This document shows, piece after piece, positions 7,050-15,994 of a stretch of DNA of 44,447 nucleotides (the first letter of the stretch is position 1; every line of letters begins with the position of its first letter). Position numbers and translations under genes: made by a program. Source of the DNA: JAUSIK01 sp964547875 (GTDB lineage: Archaea > Nanobdellota > Nanobdellia > Pacearchaeales > GW2011-AR1). Location of the stretch: the NCBI GenBank assembly GCA_964547875.1, contig CAZJPE010000008.1:1-44447 (forward strand). Reading direction: 5' to 3'. The notes beneath the pieces are model-generated. The model worked only from the letters and a program-made list of their open reading frames with translations. It had not been told where the DNA came from and did no database searches.

Positions 7050-9123
7050 TATGAAGCATAAAACAAAAAATTCAGAAAAAGATAGTGTCAAAAAAAGAGA
7101 AAAAGAGCATAAACAGTACAAGCATGTAGAGAGTCGTAAGCATCAAGAAAAAGAACAGGAGGGGCATGCACATAGAAGGTATTATAAAAAACAAGAGCGC
7201 AAACCGCATAAAATAGAGCACACATCAAAAGAATTAATAAAAAGGCATATTCATTTTAAAAAAGCCAAACAGCAGATTATTGCGCATCGAAAGCATGGAA
7301 AGCATCATCCTCGCATACAGAGACATCATATTCAGCATAAACATAATAAGCGCCAAGTTCAGCATAAAAAACAAGGCTCAGGCAAGCACGAAAGGCACAA
7401 GGAGATGTCTCCTCCTGAAAAAAAGCTTCTTAGTTTTCTAGAGAAAAATAAAGATATAACGATTATTGATGCGAAAAAATTATCAAAATTGTCAGATAAG
7501 GAATTTAATTTTTCTCTAGGTTTGCTAAAAAATAAAGGATTTATAGACATAAATGACAGAAAAATCAAGATAATAGAACAAAAACTAGCGCAAAAAGAAG
7601 AGAAAAAAGAAACTAAGGAAGAAAAAAGAGAAAAAAAGAATGTAATCGAGAAATACGAAATCAATGTTGACGGCGCCAAAGTAAATGTTGAAATAACAAA
7701 AGCAGATTTAGGCGTCACATATAATCTTTATGTTCCAAAAACAGATGTTGCGACATCTCTTCTTTTGGAAAATATAAGAAACGAGCTCGTATCTGTGACG
7801 ACAGTAAGCATGAAAGAGCTCGTCGATCCTTCTTTGTTCTCTACAATAAAAGCAAGATTCCTAAAGGAAGCAGAAAAATTAATAAAAGAAAAGCTCCCAA
7901 AAATTGAAAAGGGCCTTGAAGATTTTTTAGTTGGAAAATTAATACAAGAAATGCTCGGGCTTGGCGAAATTGAATTCTTGATAAATGACCCTTCTCTTGA
8001 GGAAATAGTAATACCCTCTGCAAAAGAAAAAATAAGAGTTTACAGCAAAAAATATGGCTGGCTGGAAACAAATATCCTAATAGATAACGAAGAAAAAATA
8101 ATAAATTATTCAAATATTATTGCTAGAAGAATTGGCAGACAGATTACAGTATTAACTCCTTTATTAGATGCGCATTTAGTAACTGGCGATAGGGTTAATG
8201 CAGTGCTCTATCCAATAGACACAAAAGGAAACACAATAACAATAAGAAAATTCGCGCGCGATCCCTTCACAATAGTTGATTTGATAAATAACAAAACATG
8301 CAGCTTAGATACAATCACGCTGATTTGGTTGGGCATTGAATACGAAATGAATATTTTAATATCTGGCGGCACAGGCTCTGGAAAAACATCATTCCTAAAT
8401 GCCTGCATGCCGTTTATTCCGCCAAACCAAAGAATCATAAGCATTGAAGATACAAGGGAATTGATGCTCCCAAATTTTCTCTATTGGACTCCTCTTGTGA
8501 CAAGAACGCCTAATCCAGAGGGCAAAGGCGAAGTATCAATGCTTGATCTTTTAATAAACTCGTTGAGAATGCGCCCTGATAGGATTATCCTCGGAGAAAT
8601 GAGAAAGCAGCAGGAGGCAATGGTATTATTTGAAGCAATGCATACGGGACATTCAGTTTATGCCACAGTGCACGCAGATACTGCGTCAGAAACTATCTCA
8701 AGGCTGATAAACCCTCCCTTAAATGTCCCCCCTAATCTCCTAAGGGCAGTGCATCTAAATGTCGTAATGTTTAGGGATAGAAGAAAAGGTATAAGAAGAG
8801 TCTCTCAGATAGCAGAATTTGAAGCAGAAAAAGACGGGGCTAAAGTCAATATTTTATACAGATGGTCCCCTGAAATAGACAAAACAGTAAAGCACAGCGA
8901 GAGCCTGAGATTCTTTGAGAACATAAGCAGAAACACAGGCATGTCGCAAACAGAAATAAACAAAGACTTGGACGAAAAAAAACAAATCTTGGAATGGATG
9001 ATAAAAAACAATATCAGGGAATTAAATAATTTCGGGAAAGTTATGAATGTCTATTACAAAAACCGCAATCTTTTGGCGCAGGCAATTAAAAAAAACGATA
9101 AAAAATTAATTCTTGGGGGATAA
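7042..9123 (+). CDS. Type II/IV secretion system ATPase (PilB/TadA/ArlI-like) with His-rich tail
   Basis: Hexameric ATPase that powers pilus assembly at the cytoplasmic face of the membrane. The core runs from about residue 200 to 693: Walker A GGTGSGKT at 442-449, then ISIEDTREL, a Walker B-type RPDRIILGEMR, and a His box TVHADTASETISRL. The unusual part is residues 1-120, made almost entirely of Lys, His, Arg, Gln and Glu, with about 21 histidines. It is followed by a wHTH-like stretch (about 124-170). Family members normally lack such a tail. The start overlaps the preceding gene by 8 nt; a second Met lies at 7051. The two platform proteins follow directly. Confidence 0.9.
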   Translation: MSNMKHKTKNSEKDSVKKREKEHKQYKHVESRKHQEKEQEGHAHRRYYKKQERKPHKIEHTSKELIKRHIHFKKAKQQIIAHRKHGKHHPRIQRHHIQHKHNKRQVQHKKQGSGKHERHKEMSPPEKKLLSFLEKNKDITIIDAKKLSKLSDKEFNFSLGLLKNKGFIDINDRKIKIIEQKLAQKEEKKETKEEKREKKNVIEKYEINVDGAKVNVEITKADLGVTYNLYVPKTDVATSLLLENIRNELVSVTTVSMKELVDPSLFSTIKARFLKEAEKLIKEKLPKIEKGLEDFLVGKLIQEMLGLGEIEFLINDPSLEEIVIPSAKEKIRVYSKKYGWLETNILIDNEEKIINYSNIIARRIGRQITVLTPLLDAHLVTGDRVNAVLYPIDTKGNTITIRKFARDPFTIVDLINNKTCSLDTITLIWLGIEYEMNILISGGTGSGKTSFLNACMPFIPPNQRIISIEDTRELMLPNFLYWTPLVTRTPNPEGKGEVSMLDLLINSLRMRPDRIILGEMRKQQEAMVLFEAMHTGHSVYATVHADTASETISRLINPPLNVPPNLLRAVHLNVVMFRDRRKGIRRVSQIAEFEAEKDGAKVNILYRWSPEIDKTVKHSESLRFFENISRNTGMSQTEINKDLDEKKQILEWMIKNNIRELNNFGKVMNVYYKNRNLLAQAIKKNDKKLILGG

Positions 9124-9124
9124 A

Positions 9125-10006
9125 ATGAGGTTTCGCATCCCATTCACTCTAACAGACATTGAAAAGCTAAAAAAAAGGCGTCATTTGTTTAATCTAAAAA
9201 TCCGCCCGGATAAAATTAAAAGATTACAGCAGTATTTGGATAATATAGACGCGAATATAGAAGCAACTGAATACATTTCTATCTGCTTCGAAACTTTTAT
9301 ATTTTCATTTTTTATATTATTTGTTATAGCGTCAACAATTCTCGTATTGATTAAAGTCCGAATGCCTTTTTTATATTCCTTTGCTCTTGCTCTCCTGTTC
9401 TCCTCTTTCGTATTTCTTAGCCAGCTCTACTATCCTAAAGTATATGACTCAAGAAGGCTGAGAAATATAGAGAAAAACCTTATCCCTGCGCTTCAGGATA
9501 TGCATGTCCAATTAAATTCAGGCATCCCTCTCTTTAACATACTGATAAATCTCTCGTCCTCTGACTATGGCTATTTAAGCGAAGAATTTAAAAAAGCAGT
9601 TAAAAAGATAAGCTCAGGAATTTCCGAAGTTGAAGTCCTTGAAGAATTAGGAGAGAAAAATTCTTCTAATTTTTTTAAAAGAACTCTTTGGCAGTTAAGT
9701 AATGGCATGAAAGCAGGAAGCGATATCTCTACGATTATACAAGAAAGTACAAAAATGCTTAACGAAGAGCAATTGCTCCAAATTCAAAACTATGGAAATA
9801 AATTAAATCCATTAATAATGTTTTACATGGTTATCTCAATAATTATTCCAGCCCTATCTATCGCTCTCTTGACAATAATCTCCTCAATGATAAATCTTCC
9901 TAGGGTTATAACTATGTTCTTCTTCATAGCGCTTTTTATTTTTGCAGTGCTGATACAAATAATGTTCCTAGGCTTAATAAGATCATCCCGCCCAAGTCTA
10001 CTCTAA
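9125..10006 (+). CDS. GspF/TadC/ArlJ-like pilus platform membrane protein 1
   Basis: Inner-membrane platform protein that couples the ATPase to pilin insertion. The 293-aa protein has two membrane segments near residues 50-100, a cytosolic four-helix GspF-type domain in the middle (IPALQDMHVQLNSGIPLFNILINLSS, then GMKAGSDISTIIQES), and two closing membrane helices. The real start is taken as the ATG at 9125; a TTG twelve nt earlier is out of place, and a GGGGGA purine run at 9115-9120 is suitably placed as ribosome-binding site. The gene follows the ATPase stop after 1 nt. It probably works as a pair with the next gene. Confidence 0.8.
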   Translation: MRFRIPFTLTDIEKLKKRRHLFNLKIRPDKIKRLQQYLDNIDANIEATEYISICFETFIFSFFILFVIASTILVLIKVRMPFLYSFALALLFSSFVFLSQLYYPKVYDSRRLRNIEKNLIPALQDMHVQLNSGIPLFNILINLSSSDYGYLSEEFKKAVKKISSGISEVEVLEELGEKNSSNFFKRTLWQLSNGMKAGSDISTIIQESTKMLNEEQLLQIQNYGNKLNPLIMFYMVISIIIPALSIALLTIISSMINLPRVITMFFFIALFIFAVLIQIMFLGLIRSSRPSLL

Positions 10007-10007
10007 A

Positions 10008-11216
10008 ATGAAAAAAATGAAGAACACAAAAGACAAAATAGAAAATAACAAGTTAAAGGAGATAATGGAGAGGCATAAGCACGCTCACAAACATGCTGTC
10101 CATCACTATGCGCATCATCATGTGAATGCTCGTCCTCAAAAGTATGACGAAAACGAAACTAAAATAAAAGATATCAAGCAGAATAAAAAGTTAAGCTTGG
10201 GCGAGAGAATTAAAAGATTTCTCTACAAGAGCAAAAATAAAGAAATACAAACAAGCAATAAAATAAACAAAAAAGAGAATAAAATAAGCAAAATAACAGA
10301 GGAAATAGGCGAGGAAGAAAAACGGCGAAGAGAAAAAATAAAAAGAATAAACAAGTATTTAACAAATGCTGCAATCGCTTCGTTTGCTATAGGGCTTATA
10401 GGCATTTTTATCACACAAAGTCTAAAAGTCTCTGGAATAATAATCCTAATTGTATTTGTTTTAATCAATACCTTTTTCATAACCCGTCAACTATTGAAGA
10501 AATCAGCCCAGATTAAAAAAATGGAGGATGTCTTCCCAGATTTCATAGAGCTCATGGCTTCTAATTTAAGAGCTGGCATGACAATAGACAAGGCACTGCT
10601 GCTAAGCTCAAGAAAGGAATTCGCGCCTCTTGACGAGGAGATTCTAAATCTTGGGAAGGACATTATGACAGGCAGAGAATTAACTCAAGCTCTTATTGAC
10701 CTAGGTAAGAGAATAAAATCAGAGAAGATTGTTAAAACAATAAATGTCATAAACTCAGGTATTAGGTCTGGAGGCAATCTAGCAATTCTGCTAGAGCAAA
10801 CTGCAACAAATACCCGCGAGCGTAATTTCGTTGAAAAAAGAGCCGCCTCAAATGTGTTGATGTACATTATATTCATTTTTTTCGCCGTGGCAATAGGCGC
10901 GCCCTTGCTGTTTTCTCTTTCAACTGTCCTAGTGCAGGTGTTAACGACAATACTCGGAGGCCTCCCCTCAATAGATTCAACTGTAAATATACCAATTGCC
11001 TTAACCGCAGTCAGTATATCTACAAAATTCATATTGTATTTCGCAATTATATTTATAGTCGTAATAGATATTCTTGCCTCACTTTTACTAGGTCTAGTCA
11101 GCAAGGGCGAAGAAAAGCAAGGCCTGAAATATATGGCTCCTCTAATAGCTTTAAGTATAACCGTATTTTTCATAATAAGGAGTTTCCTTAGTTCGTACTT
11201 TGAGGGGATAATTTAG
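10008..11216 (+). CDS. GspF/TadC/ArlJ-like pilus platform membrane protein 2 with His-rich tail
   Basis: Second platform protein, 402 aa, starting 1 nt after the first. The N terminus carries nine histidines within about 20 residues (22-41, HKHAHKHAVHH onward) in a 100-residue basic cytosolic tail. Two membrane helices follow (about 120-160), then the GspF-like helical domain (FIELMASNLRAGMTIDKALLLSS and IRSGGNLAILLEQTA), and further membrane helices to the C terminus. The GspF domain is the part shared with the neighbouring protein. Paired platform genes after one ATPase are known from Tad-type and several archaeal pili. The His-rich tail matches that of the ATPase. Confidence 0.8.
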   Translation: MKKMKNTKDKIENNKLKEIMERHKHAHKHAVHHYAHHHVNARPQKYDENETKIKDIKQNKKLSLGERIKRFLYKSKNKEIQTSNKINKKENKISKITEEIGEEEKRRREKIKRINKYLTNAAIASFAIGLIGIFITQSLKVSGIIILIVFVLINTFFITRQLLKKSAQIKKMEDVFPDFIELMASNLRAGMTIDKALLLSSRKEFAPLDEEILNLGKDIMTGRELTQALIDLGKRIKSEKIVKTINVINSGIRSGGNLAILLEQTATNTRERNFVEKRAASNVLMYIIFIFFAVAIGAPLLFSLSTVLVQVLTTILGGLPSIDSTVNIPIALTAVSISTKFILYFAIIFIVVIDILASLLLGLVSKGEEKQGLKYMAPLIALSITVFFIIRSFLSSYFEGII

Positions 11217-11226
11217 GACTAAGTTA

Positions 11227-11238
11227 AATTTTTATATA
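11227..11238 (+). promoter_or_regulatory. TATA box that decides the start of the KaiC-like gene
   Basis: The sequence atttttatatat is centred about 25 nt before the ATG at 11258 but only about 7 nt before the first in-frame ATG at 11240. A transcript from here would begin close to 11258, so the shorter protein is favoured. Confidence 0.5.
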
Positions 11239-11257
11239 TATGAATATTCTGAGTATT

Positions 11258-12052
11258 ATGAAAAAACAAAAAAGAGCGAAACTTAAAGCAAAACCTAAAA
11301 AAGCAAGAGTCAGGAAAAGCAATAAAAGAATTAAGAGAGGTAAGCGCGAAAGAGATGTGCGAATACCCACTGGCATCCAAAACTTTGATAGTTTGATAGA
11401 AAACGGCTTTGAAAAAAATTCTACAAATCTTTTAGTGGGAAGTTCAGGAAGCGGAAAGACAATATTTGCCACACAATTTCTTGTCGAGGGGATGAAAAGA
11501 GGAGAAAAATGCCTGTATATAACATTTGAAGAGAAGAAAAAGCAGTTCTATACTAACATGCTTGATTTTGGATGGAACTTGGAAGAATATGAAAAAAAAG
11601 ACCTTTTCAAATTTCTGGAATACACTCCGATAAAAGTCAAGACAATGCTTGAAGAAGGCGGAGGTACAATAGAAACAGTTGTTTTAGGAGAGAAAATATC
11701 AAGGATAGTTATAGATAGCATAACATCTTTCGCTCTGCTCTTTGAGGACGAGCTTGCAAGAAGAGAAGCGGCATTAGCCCTATTCAATATGATTAAAAAA
11801 TGGAGCTGTACATCGCTCTTGACATCAGAAGAAGAGCCCTTGGAAGACAAAAAAGCCTCGTCCAAATCTCTGGAATTTGAATCAGATTCTATAATCATGC
11901 TTTATTTCATAAGGGAAAAAAATCAAAGGCAGAGATATCTTGAAATATTAAAAATGAGAGGTACAAGGCACTCAAAAAAGACTTATAAATTCTCTATAGG
12001 AAAGTCTGGGATTATCATAGAGAAAGAAGCAACTAACATCCCCCCGCACTGA
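11258..12052 (+). CDS. KaiC/ArlH-like RecA-fold ATPase with basic N-terminal tail
   Basis: RecA-superfamily ATPase of the KaiC type; archaellum ArlH (FlaH) belongs to the same group and regulates motor assembly. After a tail of about 35 residues rich in Lys/Arg (KKQKRAKLKAKPKKARVRKS), the conserved core begins RIPTGIQNFDSLIENGF, with Walker A GSSGSGKT, the KaiC signature CLYITFEEKKKQF, a Walker B-like IVIDSITSF, and the closing LKMRGTRHSKKTYKFSI. ATG 11258 is chosen from TATA spacing; ATG 11240 would add six residues. Its position between the motor and pilin genes suggests a pilus role, but other KaiC-like functions remain possible. Confidence 0.75.
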   Translation: MKKQKRAKLKAKPKKARVRKSNKRIKRGKRERDVRIPTGIQNFDSLIENGFEKNSTNLLVGSSGSGKTIFATQFLVEGMKRGEKCLYITFEEKKKQFYTNMLDFGWNLEEYEKKDLFKFLEYTPIKVKTMLEEGGGTIETVVLGEKISRIVIDSITSFALLFEDELARREAALALFNMIKKWSCTSLLTSEEEPLEDKKASSKSLEFESDSIIMLYFIREKNQRQRYLEILKMRGTRHSKKTYKFSIGKSGIIIEKEATNIPPH

Positions 12053-12060
12053 AGAGTAAT

Positions 12061-12071
12061 ATTTTATATAC
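12061..12071 (+). promoter_or_regulatory. TATA box of the 12092 pilin-like gene
   Basis: The sequence attttatatac lies about 25 nt before the ATG at 12092. Confidence 0.4.
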
Positions 12072-12091
12072 TAATTTTATTTATAAATTAA

Positions 12092-12577
12092 ATGAATATA
12101 TTGAAGAGAGGACAGGCGTGGGGTTTTGATTTGCTGGTTGCATCAATAATTTTTATAGGAGGCATATTTGTCTTTTACATATATTCTTTAAATTTCCCAA
12201 ACGAAACAGAAGACATAATAAACAGGCTGACAAACGAAGGCAATATTGTAGCAAATGCTCTCCTGTCAGAAGGCTTCCCATCAAATTGGAACGCGGGAAA
12301 TGTCGTAACGCCTGGAATAACATCAAACAATAAGATAAATCAGACAAAATTAGAAAGATTTTACGATTTCTCAACAGGAGACTACGAAAAAACAAAATCT
12401 CTTTTCAACACCCCATACGAATATTACATAACATTCTCGGAAAATGTTACAATAAGCGGAAATGAAATAAGCTCAATGGGAAAAAGCCCGCTAAATCAGA
12501 GAAATCTAATCAAAATTTCAAGAATAACTATCTATAAAGATAAGCTAATAACAATTAACGTTCAGATATGGGAATAA
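12092..12577 (+). CDS. Pilin-like secreted protein
   Basis: A 161-aa protein whose N terminus (NILKRGQAWGFDLLVASIIFIGGIFVFYIYSLNF) has the basic head, G-Q junction and long hydrophobic helix of class III pilin leaders. In place of the usual Glu near mature position 5 is an aromatic/Asp stretch (WGFD), the Asp possibly taking the Glu role. The ectodomain is polar with a few Asn glycosylation sequons (NVT). It lies just before the giant vWA protein, with a similar leader style, and may be a minor pilin in the same fibre. Confidence 0.6.
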   Translation: MNILKRGQAWGFDLLVASIIFIGGIFVFYIYSLNFPNETEDIINRLTNEGNIVANALLSEGFPSNWNAGNVVTPGITSNNKINQTKLERFYDFSTGDYEKTKSLFNTPYEYYITFSENVTISGNEISSMGKSPLNQRNLIKISRITIYKDKLITINVQIWE

Positions 12578-12605
12578 ATGTATTTAAACTATTAATATTT
12601 TATTA

Positions 12606-12624
12606 GATTATCTAAAAGATAATC
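12606..12624 (+). promoter_or_regulatory. Perfect 8-3-8 dyad between the TATA region and start of the vWA gene
   Basis: The arms gattatct and agataatc around aaa end 4 nt before the ATG at 12629, with an AT-rich TATA candidate (aatattttatta) about 28 nt upstream of the ATG. It could be an operator or, if transcribed, a leader hairpin. It shares the core TTATC...GATAA with the dyad at 15947-15964. Confidence 0.45.
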
Positions 12625-12628
12625 AAAA

Positions 12629-15625
12629 ATGAGGTCTAAAGCAGTATTTTTCAGCATAGATGCCCTGATAGCTATTGCTATACTGCTGTCAGTAATATTA
12701 ATAGTATATCCTACAATTAAATCCTCAAAACAAGAAACATTAATACATCATGATTTATTAAAAACTCTCTCTGTTCTAAAAACGTCAGAGATTGACAATT
12801 CCTATGTAAAATCACTAATCTTACAGGGCTTTATTAATGACACGAACAAATCCCTTTTAGAGCAAATAGGCGAATTCTATGTTACGAATCCCGTTCTGGC
12901 AAGTGCCATGGCAGATTCTATTTTGTCAAACATAGAAACCAACAAAAACATAGGAATATGGTATGGGAATAAATTAATCTCTTCTATCAACGCAACTCCG
13001 ATAGAAACGGCAGAAAACATTGAGACGGCAAGGCAATTAATCACGGGAATAAAAGAAGGAGAAAGCGTGTCTGGCTTTTCTGCAAGAGCATTTCTAACAA
13101 GCAGCTCAAGAACGCAATACTTCTACTTTGGCGGCTACGTAGGAGACGGAAATATATCTGCTCGAATAGACTACACGGGAAATATAACCTCTGCCAAAAT
13201 GGAATTAACAATAAACAATAATTTTGACCTATACGTAAATAATATATTCTCTGGAAACTATGCTAAATCAGATTCTGAATTCATTCCAAAAACTTATAAC
13301 CTTCCTCTTGATAACTTCCATTCTGGCGCAAATACATTAGAAATAAAGGGCAATAATCTACATATAGCAGGTGGTTTTATTAAGATAACATATGACAATT
13401 CTGTTCAATATGAGGAACCAACATTATACTTTTTTCCAGGAGTAAATGGATTAATCAATATCTATGATGGTTTCTACATTCCTGGAAATCTTAGCACACT
13501 TGACATATCACTGCATTTTAATAGCCAATTTGAAGCATTTCTAATAATAGGCAATACAACTGTCTTTCAAAATGTAAGCCAAGGAGAGCAGACAATAGCA
13601 ATAACAAACAATCAGCTTTCTTCATTGCTAAAATATAATGACATAAGCAAAAAAACAATTCCCATTAGGTTAGGATTAGAGAATGTTTCGTATTTAATAT
13701 CTGGAAATAGAACAAATGCAGAGGTAATTTCAGTGACAGACTTATCTGGAAGCATGCTTGGCGATAAGATAGCAAACGCTAAACTAGCAAATAAAGCCCT
13801 TATTGATGCCATTCTCAATATAAGCGGAAACAGAGTAGGTTTAGCAGGCTACGATACTCTGGCTAAAAAGTCAGACTATCATCAACTATCAAATAATACG
13901 GCGAGTCTAAAAAATGTAATAGATAATGTATGGGATGCAGATGGCTATACTTGTATTTGTTGTGGAATTTTGAAAGCAATAAGCTGCTATGATAAGAATA
14001 TATTCCAAGACAACTTCAATAATCAAGCAGTCGGAACAAATCCTATAGGCTGGACGCTCTCTGAAAGCGGCGGCTTTATTGATATAACAGGCGCAAGTTT
14101 AGAAGGAAATCGCGGAGTTATTATAAGCAGAACAGGAAGCTCTAACCCAGATATGATTCATCAATTTGCTCCTCAAGAAAACGATTTATCAATTGAATTC
14201 TTAGTTAATCACACAACAGGCTCTGGCAGAATAAAACTAGACATAGAAGACAGAGAAGGATTAGGATCATTTAGAGATTATATTGTTATAAAAATGTATG
14301 ACGGCCAAATACGTAACAATGACGCTGCAATAACTCCCTATAACCTAAACACGACATATAAAATAAAAGTCCAAGTTGTTCCAGGCTCGTCTAGTTATAA
14401 TTTATATGTAAATGACGCTATCGTAGGCTCAAACCTTCCAGTATTTGCAACTCGCACAAATATTGGCAGAATAAGATTTACAACACAAAGTGGAACAATA
14501 ACTTACATTATAGATGATGTGAAAGTCTATTTAAATGAGGATTTATGCACAAATACAGGCTCTCAAAATAAAACCAGAACCACAATAGTAATGAGTGATG
14601 GCCAGGCAAACGCAGGCTGTGGACTAGATCCTGTCATTGATCACGATAATGACGCTGATATATCAGACGACGCTGAAGATCATGCAATAGAGGCTGCATG
14701 CAGAGCATATACAAATTATAATATTACAACCCACGCAATTGGCTTTGGCTCTGGCGCAGACGAAATAGCACTGCAAAAAATAGCTCAATGTGGAAATGGG
14801 AGCTACTATTTTGGAAATGTGAATGAAATAGTAAATATATACCAGCAAATTGCGCAGAATATTTTAGAAGCTACGTTCAAAGAACAAACAATTGAATCAA
14901 TAGAAAACGTCAATACGCTCCTCTATCCAGACTCCCACATACAATTTACCTACCAGCCAGAGCCTTTGCCATATGGATTGATAATAACAACAGAAAAAAA
15001 ATTTGACAATGAATTCTCAGGCAATTTTAGTCTCCCAGAAAAATCAAATATTGTAGAAACAAGAGCAACATCTTATTCAAGCACAAAATGGACAGACAAA
15101 GCATTAATCAATAATAATGTAGCATACAATCTAAGTGTATTTGGAAAAGACTATATAAAACTAGGCGATCCTCACGTCATAAACATTCCAAATTCGTTAA
15201 TAGAAAAAAACAATACGATAACAATCACAACCGCTGTCTCTCCATTCAATTCAACGGCAGGCTCTGAGAATAACAAGATAATTTATACAATTGTAAAAAA
15301 TGCTTCAACTTATTCTAAAATCTCTCCTATTAAAGACGGATGTATATGGAATATCCAATTTGAAGATGACACAAATATTTCTATGCCAATGCCGCAATCA
15401 TACTCTGGCTCAAATAATTGTTATTATAAAACTGATAGGCAGGAATACGATGACAATGACGCAGCCCAAAGCGCTATATTCGAACTACTAAAGCTTCTTG
15501 ATCTTAATTTAAATAATAAAATAGACATAAAATTCGCAGAACAGGATCTGCAGATAGACCTAACAGAGATAACCGGAATCCCGTATACATGGTCAACAGA
15601 AGTTCAAGTGAGAACATGGTATTGA
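12629..15625 (+). CDS. Large vWA-domain pilus-associated adhesin with inserted lectin-like domain
   Basis: A 998-aa secreted protein. The N terminus (RSKAVFFSIDALIAIAILLSVILIV) is pilin-like, so the protein is probably anchored in or at the tip of a pilus. Residues about 160-250 and 255-360 look like beta domains. A von Willebrand A domain begins at 371 with the MIDAS motif DLSGSM and resumes at about 655 with MSDGQA and FGSG. Between the halves lies a ~180-residue insertion (about 461-643, DNFNNQAVGTNPIGW to IDDVKVY) that resembles a concanavalin-like/LamG sugar-binding fold. A Cys cluster (CICC plus ISC) sits before the insertion. There are many N-X-S/T sequons. vWA-bearing pilus-tip adhesins (PilY1/PilC type) are the closest functional analogy. 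Binding partners are unknown. Confidence 0.75.
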   Translation: MRSKAVFFSIDALIAIAILLSVILIVYPTIKSSKQETLIHHDLLKTLSVLKTSEIDNSYVKSLILQGFINDTNKSLLEQIGEFYVTNPVLASAMADSILSNIETNKNIGIWYGNKLISSINATPIETAENIETARQLITGIKEGESVSGFSARAFLTSSSRTQYFYFGGYVGDGNISARIDYTGNITSAKMELTINNNFDLYVNNIFSGNYAKSDSEFIPKTYNLPLDNFHSGANTLEIKGNNLHIAGGFIKITYDNSVQYEEPTLYFFPGVNGLINIYDGFYIPGNLSTLDISLHFNSQFEAFLIIGNTTVFQNVSQGEQTIAITNNQLSSLLKYNDISKKTIPIRLGLENVSYLISGNRTNAEVISVTDLSGSMLGDKIANAKLANKALIDAILNISGNRVGLAGYDTLAKKSDYHQLSNNTASLKNVIDNVWDADGYTCICCGILKAISCYDKNIFQDNFNNQAVGTNPIGWTLSESGGFIDITGASLEGNRGVIISRTGSSNPDMIHQFAPQENDLSIEFLVNHTTGSGRIKLDIEDREGLGSFRDYIVIKMYDGQIRNNDAAITPYNLNTTYKIKVQVVPGSSSYNLYVNDAIVGSNLPVFATRTNIGRIRFTTQSGTITYIIDDVKVYLNEDLCTNTGSQNKTRTTIVMSDGQANAGCGLDPVIDHDNDADISDDAEDHAIEAACRAYTNYNITTHAIGFGSGADEIALQKIAQCGNGSYYFGNVNEIVNIYQQIAQNILEATFKEQTIESIENVNTLLYPDSHIQFTYQPEPLPYGLIITTEKKFDNEFSGNFSLPEKSNIVETRATSYSSTKWTDKALINNNVAYNLSVFGKDYIKLGDPHVINIPNSLIEKNNTITITTAVSPFNSTAGSENNKIIYTIVKNASTYSKISPIKDGCIWNIQFEDDTNISMPMPQSYSGSNNCYYKTDRQEYDDNDAAQSAIFELLKLLDLNLNNKIDIKFAEQDLQIDLTEITGIPYTWSTEVQVRTWY

Positions 15626-15808
15626 AAAATAATCTCTCCAATAGTTATGGCGATTAGATACTTTCCGCACTAAAAAATAGCTTATTGTTATATTATAGCG
15701 ACGATAATTAATATAAAATGTGTTAGATATTACTTGCAATTCAAAATAGTTGTTTGTTGGCATATCATTGGCTGTATCATTTAATACTTCTAAAACTTTA
15801 GAACCCAT
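15593..15808 (-). CDS. Possible 71-aa hypothetical protein in the gap after the vWA gene
   Basis: Minus-strand frame occupying the left half of the gap between the vWA and next pilin gene and overlapping the vWA 3' end by 33 nt. It has no recognisable domain and no membrane segment. A TATA-like aatttatataat on the minus strand lies about 30 nt upstream of its ATG, the only support. The rest of the gap to 15946 holds nothing I can identify. It may be a chance frame. Confidence 0.25.
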   Translation of the reverse strand: MGSKVLEVLNDTANDMPTNNYFELQVISNTFYINYRRYNITISYFLVRKVSNRHNYWRDYFSIPCSHLNFC

Positions 15809-15946
15809 TCAAACTATCCCAAAATTTTTTAAAATTATATAAATTCCCCTAATAATAATTAAAATATCCAACATTGTAAATATTATTATTGATTTGCCGA
15901 GGTTCCTTTGTTCTGAATTAAATTATAATGCTCTTTCGTATCAATT

Positions 15947-15964
15947 CTTTATCAACTGATAAAG
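15947..15964 (+). promoter_or_regulatory. Perfect 8-2-8 dyad abutting the TATA box of the 15995 gene
   Basis: The arms ctttatca and tgataaag meet the TATA box agatatttaaaa (15963-15974), which is centred 27 nt before the ATG at 15995. The position against the TATA/BRE region is where an archaeal repressor or activator would act. The core TTATC...GATAA is shared with 12606-12624. Confidence 0.5.
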
Positions 15965-15994
15965 ATATTTAAAATCATTATTATTATATTAAAC

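Noticed and set aside
7359..7718. Long antisense frame over the His-rich ATPase tail
   Set aside because: It mirrors a low-complexity A/G-rich coding strand; Ser/Phe/Leu-only composition is typical of an antisense shadow.
9113..9124. TTG start for platform protein 1
   Set aside because: The ATG at 9125 has a GGGGGA ribosome-binding run at a suitable distance; the TTG lies within the ATPase 3' end.
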